From: an uncultured Eubacteriales bacterium
GTDB taxonomy: Bacteria; Bacillota; Clostridia; Oscillospirales; Oscillospiraceae
Assembly (NCBI GenBank): GCA_949293985.1
Contig: CASFFN010000001.1
Location: 62,001-126,000, forward strand
Length of the DNA: 64,000 bases
Direction: 5' to 3'
Shown: positions 8,628 to 17,276 of the stretch, one piece after another
Layout: each line of letters begins with the position of its first letter
Numbering within the stretch: the first letter of the stretch is position 1
Program-made: the position numbers and the translations under genes
The notes under the pieces: model-generated
What the model saw: the letters and a program-made list of their open reading frames with translations, nothing else
Told to the model about the DNA's origin: nothing
The model's database searches: none

Positions 8628-8672
8628 ATAAGAAAATTGTGCCGGGAACGGCGAAAGAAAAGAGGAACAAAC

Positions 8673-10232
8673 ATGGCAGACATTCAGAAAGAACAGCAGC
8701 GGGACGAGCTGCACCGGGCCATCTGGGCCATTGCGGACGAACTGCGGGGCGCTGTGGATGGCTGGGATTTTAAGAACTATGTGCTGGGCACCATGTTCTA
8801 TCGCTATATCTCGGAAAACCTGTGTAATTACATCAACAGCGGCGAGATCGAGGCGGGGAACGCTGACTTTGACTATGCCAAAATGACCGACCAGGAGGCC
8901 GAGGAGGCCCGGGATGACCTGGTGCAGGAAAAAGGCTTTTTCATTCTGCCCAGCGAGCTTTTCTGCAATGTCCAGAAGCGTGCCTCAGGAGATGAGAACC
9001 TGAACGAAACCCTGGAAACCGTATTCCGTCATATTGAGGAATCGGCCAAGGGCAGCCAGTCTGAGGGCAGCTTTGCAGGCCTGTTTGATGATTTCGATGT
9101 GAACAGCAATAAGCTGGGAGCTACCGTTGCCAAGCGCAATGAAAAACTGGTGAAGCTGCTCAACGGTATCGCTGCCATGGATTTGGGGGAAGTCAAGGAC
9201 CACCAGATTGATGCCTTCGGGGATGCTTACGAATACCTGATGACCATGTACGCCAGCAACGCCGGAAAATCCGGCGGCGAGTTCTTCACGCCGGCAGATG
9301 TGTCGGAGCTTCTGACCCGCTTGGGCACTGTGGGCAAGACCGAGGTCAATAAAGTATATGACCCGGCCTGCGGTTCCGGCTCTCTGCTGTTGAAAGCGGT
9401 GAAGGTGCTGGGGCATGAGGGGGTGCGCAACGGCTTTTATGGGCAGGAAATCAATATCACCACCTATAACCTGTGCCGTATCAATATGTTCCTCCACGAC
9501 ATCGGCTTTGATAAATTCGACATCGCCTGCGAGGACACCCTCACCGCTCCCCAGCATTGGGACGATGAGCCTTTCGAGCTGATTGTCTCCAACCCGCCTT
9601 ATTCCATCAAGTGGCCGGGAGACGAGAACCCCCTGCTTATCAACGATCCCCGCTTTGCCCCTGCCGGTGTGCTGGCGCCCAAGAGCAAGGCGGACCTGGC
9701 CTTTATCATGCACAGCCTGTCCTGGCTGGCCCCCAGCGGCACCGCCGCCATCGTCTGCTTCCCTGGCATCCTGTACCGGGGCGGGGCAGAGAAGAAAATC
9801 CGCCAGTATCTTATTGACAATAATTTCATTGACTGCATCATTCAGCTGCCCAGCAACCTGTTTTTCGGCACCAGTATCGCCACCTGTATCATGGTGCTGA
9901 AAAAGAACAAGGCAGACAATAAAACCCTGTTTATTGATGCCACCAAAGAATGTATCAAGGTAACCAATAACAATAAGCTCACCCCGGAGAACATTGACCG
10001 CATTGTGGACACCTTCGCAAACCGCACCCAGGAGCCCCACTTCTCCCACCTGGCAGCCTATGAGGAGATTGCAGGGCAGGAGTATAACCTTTCCGTCTCT
10101 ACCTATGTAGAGGCCGAGGATACCCGGGAAAAAATCGACATCCAGCAGCTCAACGCCGAAATCGCCCAGATTGTGGCCCGGGAGGAGGTCTTGCGTGCAG
10201 AGATAGATAAGATTATTGCGGAGATTGAGTGA
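8673..10232 (+). CDS. hsdM: Type I restriction-modification methyltransferase subunit
   Basis: HsdM of 519 residues, normal for the family. It transfers a methyl group from SAM to adenine N6 in the recognition site, working as M2S with HsdS. An N-terminal HsdM helical domain ([15 protein letters not shown]) is followed by SAM motif I in [11 protein letters not shown] (Asp230) and the catalytic motif IV NPPY (307-310). The C-terminal tail is a coiled coil ([19 protein letters not shown]) for contact with HsdS. I start at the ATG at 8673, preceded by AGAGGAAC, not at an earlier in-frame ATG at 8637. It is the first gene of the operon and has the GC content of its surroundings, unlike the next three genes. 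Confidence 0.96.
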   Translation: MADIQKEQQRDELHRAIWAIADELRGAVDGWDFKNYVLGTMFYRYISENLCNYINSGEIEAGNADFDYAKMTDQEAEEARDDLVQEKGFFILPSELFCNVQKRASGDENLNETLETVFRHIEESAKGSQSEGSFAGLFDDFDVNSNKLGATVAKRNEKLVKLLNGIAAMDLGEVKDHQIDAFGDAYEYLMTMYASNAGKSGGEFFTPADVSELLTRLGTVGKTEVNKVYDPACGSGSLLLKAVKVLGHEGVRNGFYGQEINITTYNLCRINMFLHDIGFDKFDIACEDTLTAPQHWDDEPFELIVSNPPYSIKWPGDENPLLINDPRFAPAGVLAPKSKADLAFIMHSLSWLAPSGTAAIVCFPGILYRGGAEKKIRQYLIDNNFIDCIIQLPSNLFFGTSIATCIMVLKKNKADNKTLFIDATKECIKVTNNNKLTPENIDRIVDTFANRTQEPHFSHLAAYEEIAGQEYNLSVSTYVEAEDTREKIDIQQLNAEIAQIVAREEVLRAEIDKIIAEIE

Positions 10233-10233
10233 A

Positions 10234-10920
10234 ATGGTTGAAATTGAAAAAGACAAGCCTTTGCCAAAACATACACGCATAGACTATGATGAATGTTATG
10301 CAAAGCTTGTTTTGGAAAAGTTTTTTCCAAACGAATACAAAAATTTAGAGTTATGTGACTACCCGGATTTGCGTGATGTCAAACACGACATTGGCATTGA
10401 GGTTACATCAGCGATTCCACAGCAGCAGAGAGAGGCTCTTGGGTTGGCTTGCGAGATTCCCTTCTTATCGGAAAGTGAGCAAAAACGCCGCATTGAATAT
10501 TTACAAAAGAAGGGGTATCAATATTCTGAATTCGGGATGGTACACCCGGGAAGAAGCAATTCTTGGACTGGTAGTGATTTCCCTCCTATTGAAAAAACTT
10601 TCTGCGCTGATTTTTTAGATGCCGCTTCAAAGAAAATTGAGAAATTAAACAGGGGAAACTATGAAGTGTTATCCCAATATAACCTGTTCGTACAATCGGA
10701 ATTGCTTGTGGAAAACTGGATGCCCCCAAAAATTCTGGAGTGGCTGCTTTCTGTTTCTGTCAGAGAAAAAGCATATTCCGTTATCTATTTACTTGGACTG
10801 AATGGGCTGTTTTTGTTTGATGTAGGGAACAAAGCATGGAAAAAGTTGGAGACGGGTACGAAGCTGTATGGTTTGGGAGAACTTGCCCGGTCAATGGTAG
10901 AAGAGAGTGAAAAAGAATGA
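10234..10920 (+). CDS. Unrecognised RM-operon protein with nuclease-like PD...GIEVT motif
   Basis: A 228-residue protein I cannot name. The ATG is one base after the hsdM stop (TGAAATG), and its own stop overlaps the hsdS start (ATGA), so it is tightly coupled to the methylase genes. It is AT-rich compared with hsdM and hsdR. An N-terminal region has CYAKLVLEKFFP, then YPDLRDVKHDIGIEVTSAI at about 48-66, which looks like a PD-(D/E)xK nuclease core with Thr in place of the final Lys. A helical, basic middle (EQKRRIEYLQKKGY) and a mixed C-terminal domain follow. No membrane segments. It may be an extra nuclease, an antirestriction or regulatory subunit, or a separate defence protein. Confidence 0.85.
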   Translation: MVEIEKDKPLPKHTRIDYDECYAKLVLEKFFPNEYKNLELCDYPDLRDVKHDIGIEVTSAIPQQQREALGLACEIPFLSESEQKRRIEYLQKKGYQYSEFGMVHPGRSNSWTGSDFPPIEKTFCADFLDAASKKIEKLNRGNYEVLSQYNLFVQSELLVENWMPPKILEWLLSVSVREKAYSVIYLLGLNGLFLFDVGNKAWKKLETGTKLYGLGELARSMVEESEKE

Positions 10921-12065
10921 GTAAATTAGAAGATTTGCTGCAACAGCTTTGCCCCAATGGGGTGGAGTATAAGCAGTTGGGAGAAATTGCTGCCTATGCT
11001 ACTGGAAAAATAGATGCAGAATTAGTAAATTCCAATACTTATGTTGGCGTCGACAATTTGTTGCCCGACAAGAAAGGGAAAACAAACTCTGACCATGTTC
11101 CGGCTGATGGGAGGTTAATTCAATATATCAAAGGTGATATTTTAATTGGAAATATTCGTCCTTATTTGAAGAAAATATGGCTGGCGCAATATTCGGGAGG
11201 AACAAATGGAGATGTACTGACAGTTCGTCCTAATAACCAAAATGAAATATGTAGTGATTTTTTATATTACATACTTTCGTCAGATGCCTTTTTCCTCTAT
11301 GATATGCAAAATGCCAAAGGTGCAAAAATGCCTCGGGGTGACAAGACAGCCGTATTAAAATATCGCCTTCCCGTTCCACCCATGGAAGTCCAACAGGAAA
11401 TTGTGCGGATTCTGGACCAGTTTACAGAACTCACCGCAGAACTCACCGCAGAGCTCACCGCAAGAAAAAAGCAGTATGAGTATTATCGGGATTGTTTGTT
11501 AGCGGTCAAATCCGAGGTTTCTGTATACACCATTGGAGAGTTATGTCGAGTATGTAGAGGGCGAGTTATATCAAAGGAGTATATACGAGATAATGAAGGA
11601 AAATATCCTGTGTATTCATCGCAAACCGAAAACGACGGGGTGTTGGGTCTGATTTCTGATTACGAATATGACGGTGAATATCTGACATGGACAACGGATG
11701 GTGCAAATGCTGGAACGGTGTTTTATCGCAAGGGAAGGTTCAACATAACTAATGTTTGTGGACTACTAGACGCTAACCGCGAATTGGTTCGGCCAAGATA
11801 TTTATATTATGCACTTGGAAGAGTAGTTGGAAACTATGTTAGCAAAGGAATGGGGAACCCTAAGCTGATGAGCAATGTGATGAGCCGGATTAAAATACCT
11901 ATTCCTGCACTTGATGTTCAAGAAAGAATTATTTCAAACCTCGACCGCTTCGAAGCCCTCTGCAACGACCTGTCCAGCGGCCTGCCTGCTGAGATTGAAG
12001 CCCGCCGCAAGCAATACGAATATTACCGGGACAAGCTTTTGCAATTCAAAATTCATAATGCATAA
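10917..12065 (+). CDS. hsdS: Type I restriction-modification specificity subunit
   Basis: HsdS of 382 residues, which chooses the DNA site for the HsdM/HsdR complex. Two target-recognition domains are each followed by a helical spacer with nearly the same end, ARKKQYEYYRD near 180 and ARRKQYEYYRD near 362, the usual internal repeat. The first spacer holds three ELTA units encoded by three 12-bp repeats (11427-11462). The gene is AT-rich in the recognition domains, as expected for regions swapped between strains. The last residues (FKIHNA) are encoded inside an inverted-repeat sequence (12051-12066), so the natural C-terminus may have been altered by an insertion. Confidence 0.95.
   Translation: MSKLEDLLQQLCPNGVEYKQLGEIAAYATGKIDAELVNSNTYVGVDNLLPDKKGKTNSDHVPADGRLIQYIKGDILIGNIRPYLKKIWLAQYSGGTNGDVLTVRPNNQNEICSDFLYYILSSDAFFLYDMQNAKGAKMPRGDKTAVLKYRLPVPPMEVQQEIVRILDQFTELTAELTAELTARKKQYEYYRDCLLAVKSEVSVYTIGELCRVCRGRVISKEYIRDNEGKYPVYSSQTENDGVLGLISDYEYDGEYLTWTTDGANAGTVFYRKGRFNITNVCGLLDANRELVRPRYLYYALGRVVGNYVSKGMGNPKLMSNVMSRIKIPIPALDVQERIISNLDRFEALCNDLSSGLPAEIEARRKQYEYYRDKLLQFKIHNA
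11427..11462 (+). repeat. Three tandem 12-bp repeats coding ELTA in hsdS
   Basis: Units at 11427-11438 and 11439-11450 are identical; the third (11451-11462) differs at one base (A to G). Each encodes Glu-Leu-Thr-Ala. In the EcoR124 family the number of equivalent TAEL repeats sets the length of the spacer in the DNA target. Confidence 0.95.
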
Positions 12066-12066
12066 T
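12051..12066 (+). repeat. Left 16-bp inverted repeat of the four-helix-bundle cassette
   Basis: ATTCATAATGCATAAT here is the exact reverse complement of 12464-12479. It encodes the last codons of hsdS, including the stop. Confidence 0.9.
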
Positions 12067-12085
12067 GCAGAATTGGGGTGAGACG

Positions 12086-12445
12086 GTGAAGCGGGAAAAT
12101 ACTATTGTGGACAAGAGCAAAGGCTTTGCTGTGCGAATTGTAAAACTGTATCAATATTTGTGTGCAGAGAAGCGTGAATTTGTTCTGTCCAAGCAGCTGC
12201 TTCGCAGTGGCACAAGTATTGGCGCAAATGTGAAAGAAGCAATCAGGGGACAGAGTAAAGCAGACTTTATCTCAAAAATGAGCATTGCCCTGAAAGAGGC
12301 ATCTGAAACAGAGTATTGGCTTGAATTGCTGCACGAAACCGATTTTTTGGACAGGAAGCAATTTGAAAGCATATATGCCGATAATCAGGAATTGTTGAAA
12401 ATCCTCACAAGCATTGTAAAAGCTTCCAACGAAAGGAGAGCATAA
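12086..12445 (+). CDS. Four-helix bundle protein (S23/IVP, TIGR02436 family)
   Basis: A small helical protein of 119 residues. The signature is SKQLLRSGTSIGANVKEA in the middle and LKEASETEYWLELL after it, as in proteins first found in 23S rRNA intervening sequences and related to Avd of diversity-generating retroelements. I prefer the GTG at 12086, preceded by GGGGTGAG and giving the family-typical start KRENTIVDKSK; an in-frame ATG at 12065 overlaps the hsdS stop. The function is unknown; the fold suggests RNA or protein binding as an oligomer. It is the only gene in a segment bounded by 16-bp inverted repeats, wedged between hsdS and hsdR, and it is not a known restriction subunit. Confidence 0.9.
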   Translation: MKRENTIVDKSKGFAVRIVKLYQYLCAEKREFVLSKQLLRSGTSIGANVKEAIRGQSKADFISKMSIALKEASETEYWLELLHETDFLDRKQFESIYADNQELLKILTSIVKASNERRA

Positions 12446-12463
12446 TGCAAATACCCCGGAGCA

Positions 12464-12479
12464 ATTATGCATTATGAAT
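12464..12479 (+). repeat. Right 16-bp inverted repeat of the four-helix-bundle cassette
   Basis: ATTATGCATTATGAAT is the perfect reverse complement of 12051-12066. It contains the proposed ATG of hsdR at 12467. A further AATTATGCACTATGAATTA follows as a degenerate continuation. Confidence 0.9.
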
Positions 12480-15400
12480 TATGCACTATGAATTACAACA
12501 TCGTTGCCGCCACAACGGAAAACACCGTCGTCACCTCTTACGAGCCGGTGAAAAACCGCTCCGACAGCTACCAGAGCGAGGCGGCTTTGGAGCGGGAATT
12601 CATCCAGCTGCTTACCCAGCAGGGGTATGAATATTTACAAATCCATCAGGAGGCAGATCTGATTGCCAACCTGCGCCGCCAGCTGGAAGCCCTCAACGGT
12701 TATTCCTTTACCGATGGGGAGTGGGAGCGGTTCTTCTCCGAGGCCATTGCCAACCCCAATGAGCACATTGTGGAGAAGACCCGGAAGCTTCAGGAGGACT
12801 TTGTGCAGGTGCTCCGCCGGGACGATGGTACCTCCAAGAACATCTCCCTTCTGGACAAGAAGAATATCCACAACAACCGTCTCCAGGTCATCAATCAGTA
12901 TGAGGTGGGTCGGGAGCAGGGGGCACACCACGACAACCGCTACGATGTGACGGTACTGGTGAACGGCCTGCCCCTGGTACATATTGAGCTGAAACGCCGG
13001 GGTGTGGCGATCCGGGAGGCTTTTAACCAGATTAACCGCTACCAGCGGGACTCTTTCTGGGCAGGGTGCGGCCTGTTTGAGTATGTGCAGATTTTTGTTA
13101 TCTCCAACGGCACCAACACCAAGTACTACTCCAACTCTACCCGTATCGGTGCCATTCGGGAGGCCTCCGGCGGCAAAATCAAAAAGCAGAAAACCAGCAA
13201 CAGCTTCGAGTTTACCTCCTACTGGGCAGATGCCAACAATCAGGTGATTCCCGATTTGGTGGACTTCACCCGCACCTTCTTTGCCAGGCACACCATCCTG
13301 AATGTGCTGACCCGGTACTGCATTTTCACCTCAGAGGATATACTCATGGTTATGCGGCCCTATCAGATTACCGCCACCGAGCGGATTCTCAGCCGCATCC
13401 AAATTGCCAACAACTACAAAAAATATGGCACCATCGAGGGCGGCGGCTATATCTGGCACACCACCGGAAGCGGAAAGACCCTGACTTCTTTCAAGACGGC
13501 AAGGCTTGCCTCCCAGCTGCCCTATATCCACAAGGTGCTTTTCGTGGTGGACCGGAAGGATCTGGACTACCAGACCATGAAGGAATACGACCGCTTTGAA
13601 AAAGGTGCAGCCAACAGCAACACCTCCACCGCCATCCTGAAAAAGCAGCTGGAGGACGACAACGCCCATATTATCATCACCACCATCCAGAAGCTGTCTA
13701 CCTTCATCAAGAAGGAGAAGAATCATCCGGTGTATGACAAGCGGGTGGTTATCATCTTCGATGAGTGCCACCGCAGCCAGTTTGGGGATATGCACGCCGC
13801 CATCGTCAAGAATTTCAAGAAGTATCACCTGTTTGGATTCACCGGTACGCCGATTTTTGCAGTCAATGCCCGGGCGGCCGCCGGAGCCCAATTCTTCACC
13901 ACCGCTCAGACCTTCGGCGACCAGCTCCATGCCTATACCATCGTAGATGCCATCAATGACAAGAATGTGCTGCCTTTCCGGGTGGACTATATCAAAACCA
14001 TGGATGCAGAGCCGGACATCGATGATAAAAGCGTCTGGGATATTGACCGGGAGAAAGCTTTCATGGCGCCCCAGCGGGTGGAACTGGTGACCCGGTACAT
14101 CCTGGAGCACTTCGACCAGAAGACCTACCGGGGGGACAAGACCTATCTGTTCAACACCCTGACAAACATCGCTGAGGTGGCTTCCGGCAAGCATGGCGCA
14201 GTAGAGGAGGTCAAGCAGAAGCAGCGCCTCAGCGGCTTCAACTCCATTTTTGCCGTGGCTTCGGTGCCTATGGCTAAGCTTTACTATCAGGAGTTCAAAA
14301 AGCAGATGGCGGCCGACCCCACCAAAAAGCTGCGGGTGGCTCTGATTTACAGCTATGGAGCCAACGAGGAGGAAACAGACGGCATTCTGGACGAGGAAAA
14401 CAGCGAGGACACCAGTGCCCTTGACCGGAGCAGCCGGGATTTCCTGGATGCTGCCATCCGGGACTACAACGAAATGTTCCATACCAACTATTCCACCGAT
14501 AGCGACAAGTTCCAGAACTACTACAAGGATGTATCCCTGCGGATGAAAAACAAGGAACTGGATCTGCTGATTGTGGTAAATATGTTCCTGACCGGCTTTG
14601 ATGCAACCACCCTGAATACTCTTTGGGTGGATAAGAATCTGAAAATGCACGGCCTCATTCAGGCATTCAGCCGCACCAATCGGATTTTGAATTCCATCAA
14701 AACCTTCGGAAACATCGTCTGCTTCCGCAACCTCCAAAAGCGGGTAGATGCAGCCATCGCATTGTTTGGAGACAGAAATGCCGGTGGGATTGTTCTGCTG
14801 CATAAATTTGAGGATTACTACTCCGGTTACACCGACAAGGATGGAAAACAGCATCCCGGCTATACGGACATGATGGCAGAGCTTTTTCAAAAGTTCCCCC
14901 TGTCCCAGCCCCGGATTGAGGGAGAAGAAAATCAGAAGGATTTTATCTGCCTGTTCGGTGCAGTTTTGCGGATGCGAAATCTCCTTGCTTCCTTTGATGA
15001 ATTCAAAGACCGGGAATTGATTTCGGAGCGGGATTTGCAGGATTACCTGGGCCGGTATCAGGATTTGCGGGATGAGTGGGTAAACCGAAAGAAAGGCGAT
15101 AAAGAGGATATCACCGACGATATCGTCTTTGAAATTGAACTGATTCGGCAGATTGAGGTCAATATCGACTACATTCTGATGTTGGTAAAGAAATATCATG
15201 ATTCCCATAGAAACGACAAGGAAGTTCTGCTTACCATCCAGAAAGCCGTAGATGCCAGCCCCCAGCTCCGCAGCAAAAAGGAGCTGATTGAAACATTCAT
15301 TGCAGGAATCAACGATGTTGACGATGTGATGAATGAGTGGCACAGCTTCGTGGGCGAAGCCCGGGAGAGGGAGCTGGCACAAATCATCCAGGAGGAAAAG

Positions 15401-15607
15401 CTCCGGGAACCGGAAACCAGAAAGTTTTTGGAAAATGCGTTCCGTGATGGAGAACTCAAAACCACCGGCACGGATATTGACAAGCTGATGCCCCCTGTCT
15501 CCCGCTTCGGCGGAGGAAAACGTGCCCAGAAAAAGCAAACCATTATTGAAAAATTAAAGGCTTTCTTTGAGAAATTCTTTGGTATTGGGAGCTTTACAGG
15601 AGAGTGA
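12467..15607 (+). CDS. hsdR: Type I restriction endonuclease / translocase subunit
   Basis: HsdR of 1046 residues, the motor and nuclease of the type I complex. The N-terminal PD-(D/E)xK nuclease shows Asp in RYDVTVLVNG and the ExK pair in HIELKRRG (Glu174, Lys176). The helicase has Walker A TTGSGKT (Lys337) and the DECH box (432-435), then TGTPIF and later superfamily 2 motifs (FLTGFDATTLNT, QAFSRTNR). The start is uncertain: ATG at 12467, with GGAG 5 bases before it, or ATG at 12488; both lie in repeat sequence from the cassette insertion. The frame is intact, so the system looks complete. Confidence 0.95.
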   Translation: MHYELCTMNYNIVAATTENTVVTSYEPVKNRSDSYQSEAALEREFIQLLTQQGYEYLQIHQEADLIANLRRQLEALNGYSFTDGEWERFFSEAIANPNEHIVEKTRKLQEDFVQVLRRDDGTSKNISLLDKKNIHNNRLQVINQYEVGREQGAHHDNRYDVTVLVNGLPLVHIELKRRGVAIREAFNQINRYQRDSFWAGCGLFEYVQIFVISNGTNTKYYSNSTRIGAIREASGGKIKKQKTSNSFEFTSYWADANNQVIPDLVDFTRTFFARHTILNVLTRYCIFTSEDILMVMRPYQITATERILSRIQIANNYKKYGTIEGGGYIWHTTGSGKTLTSFKTARLASQLPYIHKVLFVVDRKDLDYQTMKEYDRFEKGAANSNTSTAILKKQLEDDNAHIIITTIQKLSTFIKKEKNHPVYDKRVVIIFDECHRSQFGDMHAAIVKNFKKYHLFGFTGTPIFAVNARAAAGAQFFTTAQTFGDQLHAYTIVDAINDKNVLPFRVDYIKTMDAEPDIDDKSVWDIDREKAFMAPQRVELVTRYILEHFDQKTYRGDKTYLFNTLTNIAEVASGKHGAVEEVKQKQRLSGFNSIFAVASVPMAKLYYQEFKKQMAADPTKKLRVALIYSYGANEEETDGILDEENSEDTSALDRSSRDFLDAAIRDYNEMFHTNYSTDSDKFQNYYKDVSLRMKNKELDLLIVVNMFLTGFDATTLNTLWVDKNLKMHGLIQAFSRTNRILNSIKTFGNIVCFRNLQKRVDAAIALFGDRNAGGIVLLHKFEDYYSGYTDKDGKQHPGYTDMMAELFQKFPLSQPRIEGEENQKDFICLFGAVLRMRNLLASFDEFKDRELISERDLQDYLGRYQDLRDEWVNRKKGDKEDITDDIVFEIELIRQIEVNIDYILMLVKKYHDSHRNDKEVLLTIQKAVDASPQLRSKKELIETFIAGINDVDDVMNEWHSFVGEARERELAQIIQEEKLREPETRKFLENAFRDGELKTTGTDIDKLMPPVSRFGGGKRAQKKQTIIEKLKAFFEKFFGIGSFTGE

Positions 15608-15628
15608 ACCCTAAAAAGGAGGTGCCCT

Positions 15629-16738
15629 ATGAAATCGTGGATATACCCGGACTTTTCCAACGGGGTAGGCAATATCTCCGCAACCCTGGCAGAATTCCTT
15701 CATGCCCCCAACCGGAACCCGGTGCTGCCTGTTTTGCGGCAGGCGCTTTCCCGGGATTATAAAAATGTTGTCTACCTTTGCTTTGACGGGATGGGGGTCT
15801 ATCCTCTGGAGCGGTGTCTGGGGAAAGATGACCTGCTGAAGAAACACACCGTGCAGGTTCTCACCTCCACTTTTCCCTCCACCACCACCAACGCAACCCG
15901 CACCCTGATGACCAACCGGCTGCCTTTGGAGCACGGATGGTTCGGCTGGAGCCTTCATTTTCCCAAGCTGGGGCGCAATGTGGACATCTTTCTCCGCCGG
16001 GATTCTATGACCCAGGAGCGGGTGCGTCCTCAGGATTACCCCATTGCGCAGGGGGCGTATTACTTTGACCAGGGGCAGACAGACCGGAGCGTTTACACAG
16101 TTTTTCCGGACTATATTCCCGTAAAGAACCGGAAAGGGAACCGTACCTTCCGCACCCTGGGGGAATTCTGGCAGGCGTTGGAAGATGTCTGCCGGGAGCC
16201 CAGCCCCGGATTTGTCTACGGCTATTGCCCGGAACCGGACGGAACCATGCACCAGCAGGGCGTATCCAGTCCCCAGGCCAGAGCGGTTATGGGGGAGATT
16301 TCCAGGGGAATCCAGAATTTTCTGAAAACCGTGAAAGATACCCTGCTGATTGTGTCGGCAGACCATGGGCAGGTGGACATCAAAGGATATGCGGATCTTT
16401 ATGGGGACGAGAAGCTCATGGGTATGCTGAAAATTTACCCCTTCCTGGAAGCCCGGGCCCCGGCGTTTCTGGTAAAGCCGGAGTGCCGCGGAGATTTTGA
16501 AAGCTATTTTCAGGAGAAGTACGGTAGGGATTTCCGGCTTTTTGCCTCAGACCGGCTGATTGAACAGGGCGTGTTTGGGGAGCGGGGGAGCATGGGCTAT
16601 CTTCTGGGGGACTATATCGCCCTGGGAACTTACACCCATAAAATCGCTTTGCTTACCCCTCACAGCAAACGGTTCAAAGGTCACCACACTTCCATGACGG
16701 AGGAAATGGAAGTGCCATTGATCCTTTTGGATACCTAA
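15629..16738 (+). CDS. Alkaline phosphatase-fold phosphodiesterase/pyrophosphatase
   Basis: A 369-residue soluble protein of the type I phosphodiesterase/nucleotide pyrophosphatase group. The metal site begins with CFDGMG near 53. The nucleophile region is STFPSTTTNATR near 83, and late ligands are in SADHGQVD near 250 and GHHTSMTEEM near 353. It hydrolyses phosphodiester or phosphomonoester bonds, substrate unknown. The ATG follows AAAAAGGAGGTGCCCT. It lies 21 bases after hsdR on the same strand, but its GC content is that of the core genome and a terminator follows it, so it marks the end of the accessory block. Confidence 0.85.
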   Translation: MKSWIYPDFSNGVGNISATLAEFLHAPNRNPVLPVLRQALSRDYKNVVYLCFDGMGVYPLERCLGKDDLLKKHTVQVLTSTFPSTTTNATRTLMTNRLPLEHGWFGWSLHFPKLGRNVDIFLRRDSMTQERVRPQDYPIAQGAYYFDQGQTDRSVYTVFPDYIPVKNRKGNRTFRTLGEFWQALEDVCREPSPGFVYGYCPEPDGTMHQQGVSSPQARAVMGEISRGIQNFLKTVKDTLLIVSADHGQVDIKGYADLYGDEKLMGMLKIYPFLEARAPAFLVKPECRGDFESYFQEKYGRDFRLFASDRLIEQGVFGERGSMGYLLGDYIALGTYTHKIALLTPHSKRFKGHHTSMTEEMEVPLILLDT

Positions 16739-16754
16739 CCGCCCATATGACAAA

Positions 16755-16790
16755 GCGCAGGTTTTCAAAAAGAAAACCTGCGCCAATTTT
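16755..16790 (+). terminator. Terminator between convergent genes
   Basis: A 12-bp perfect stem GCGCAGGTTTTC/GAAAACCTGCGC (16755-16766 with 16772-16783). The run of T is on the + side (AATTTT), and an A-rich flank allows use from the other strand too. Confidence 0.8.
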
Positions 16791-16812
16791 CGTATTCGGT
16801 GGCTCCGCTGGT

Positions 16813-17097
16813 TCAGCCGGGAACCCCTAACAGCATGGAAACCAGGGTGCAAACTACCAAACTCAGCCCACCGGCCGCAATCCAGCGGCTGCGGAGTTTT
16901 TTCAGCTCCTGGGAAATATACAGAAAGCCCAGGATTAAACCCCCGTCCAAAATGGTTATAATACCGATTATATATTTGAGGGCTTTCACACCGGTAGCGG
17001 CAAACACAAGATACAGAATGAAAAGCGCCAAACCCGTCAGCAGGGCATAGGTCATTATCCGCTCCATTTCCCGGTAGCGATTTTTACGATGGGCCAT
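16813..17097 (-). CDS. Small membrane protein with three segments, unknown
   Basis: A 94-residue protein I do not recognise. After a basic N-terminus (MAHRKNRYRE) come hydrophobic segments at about 15-36, 38-60 and 73-90, with KKLRSR between the last two on the cytoplasmic side. The start is well supported by GGTGGAGGTG just before the ATG on the minus strand. It is transcribed alone, away from scpA and towards the phosphodiesterase terminator. Confidence 0.75.
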   Translation of the reverse strand: MAHRKNRYREMERIMTYALLTGLALFILYLVFAATGVKALKYIIGIITILDGGLILGFLYISQELKKLRSRWIAAGGLSLVVCTLVSMLLGVPG

Positions 17098-17212
17098 GAC
17101 AGCACCTCCACCAATAGCATAGTCTATTTATAGCACATTATGGGGAAAAATGCAATCCCTTTCCGTTTTTTGCGGATTGTCCCGGAGGATTGGGGAAATT
17201 TTTTGCAAATAC

Positions 17213-17241
17213 TTGCAGTTTTTCCAGCTTCCTGCTATAAT
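17213..17241 (+). promoter_or_regulatory. Promoter of the scpA operon
   Basis: TTGCAG, 17 bases, TATAAT with an extended TG at 17233-17234. Confidence 0.75.
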
Positions 17242-17276
17242 GTAACCGATTATGTGTGTGGATTAAAGGAGTGCCC

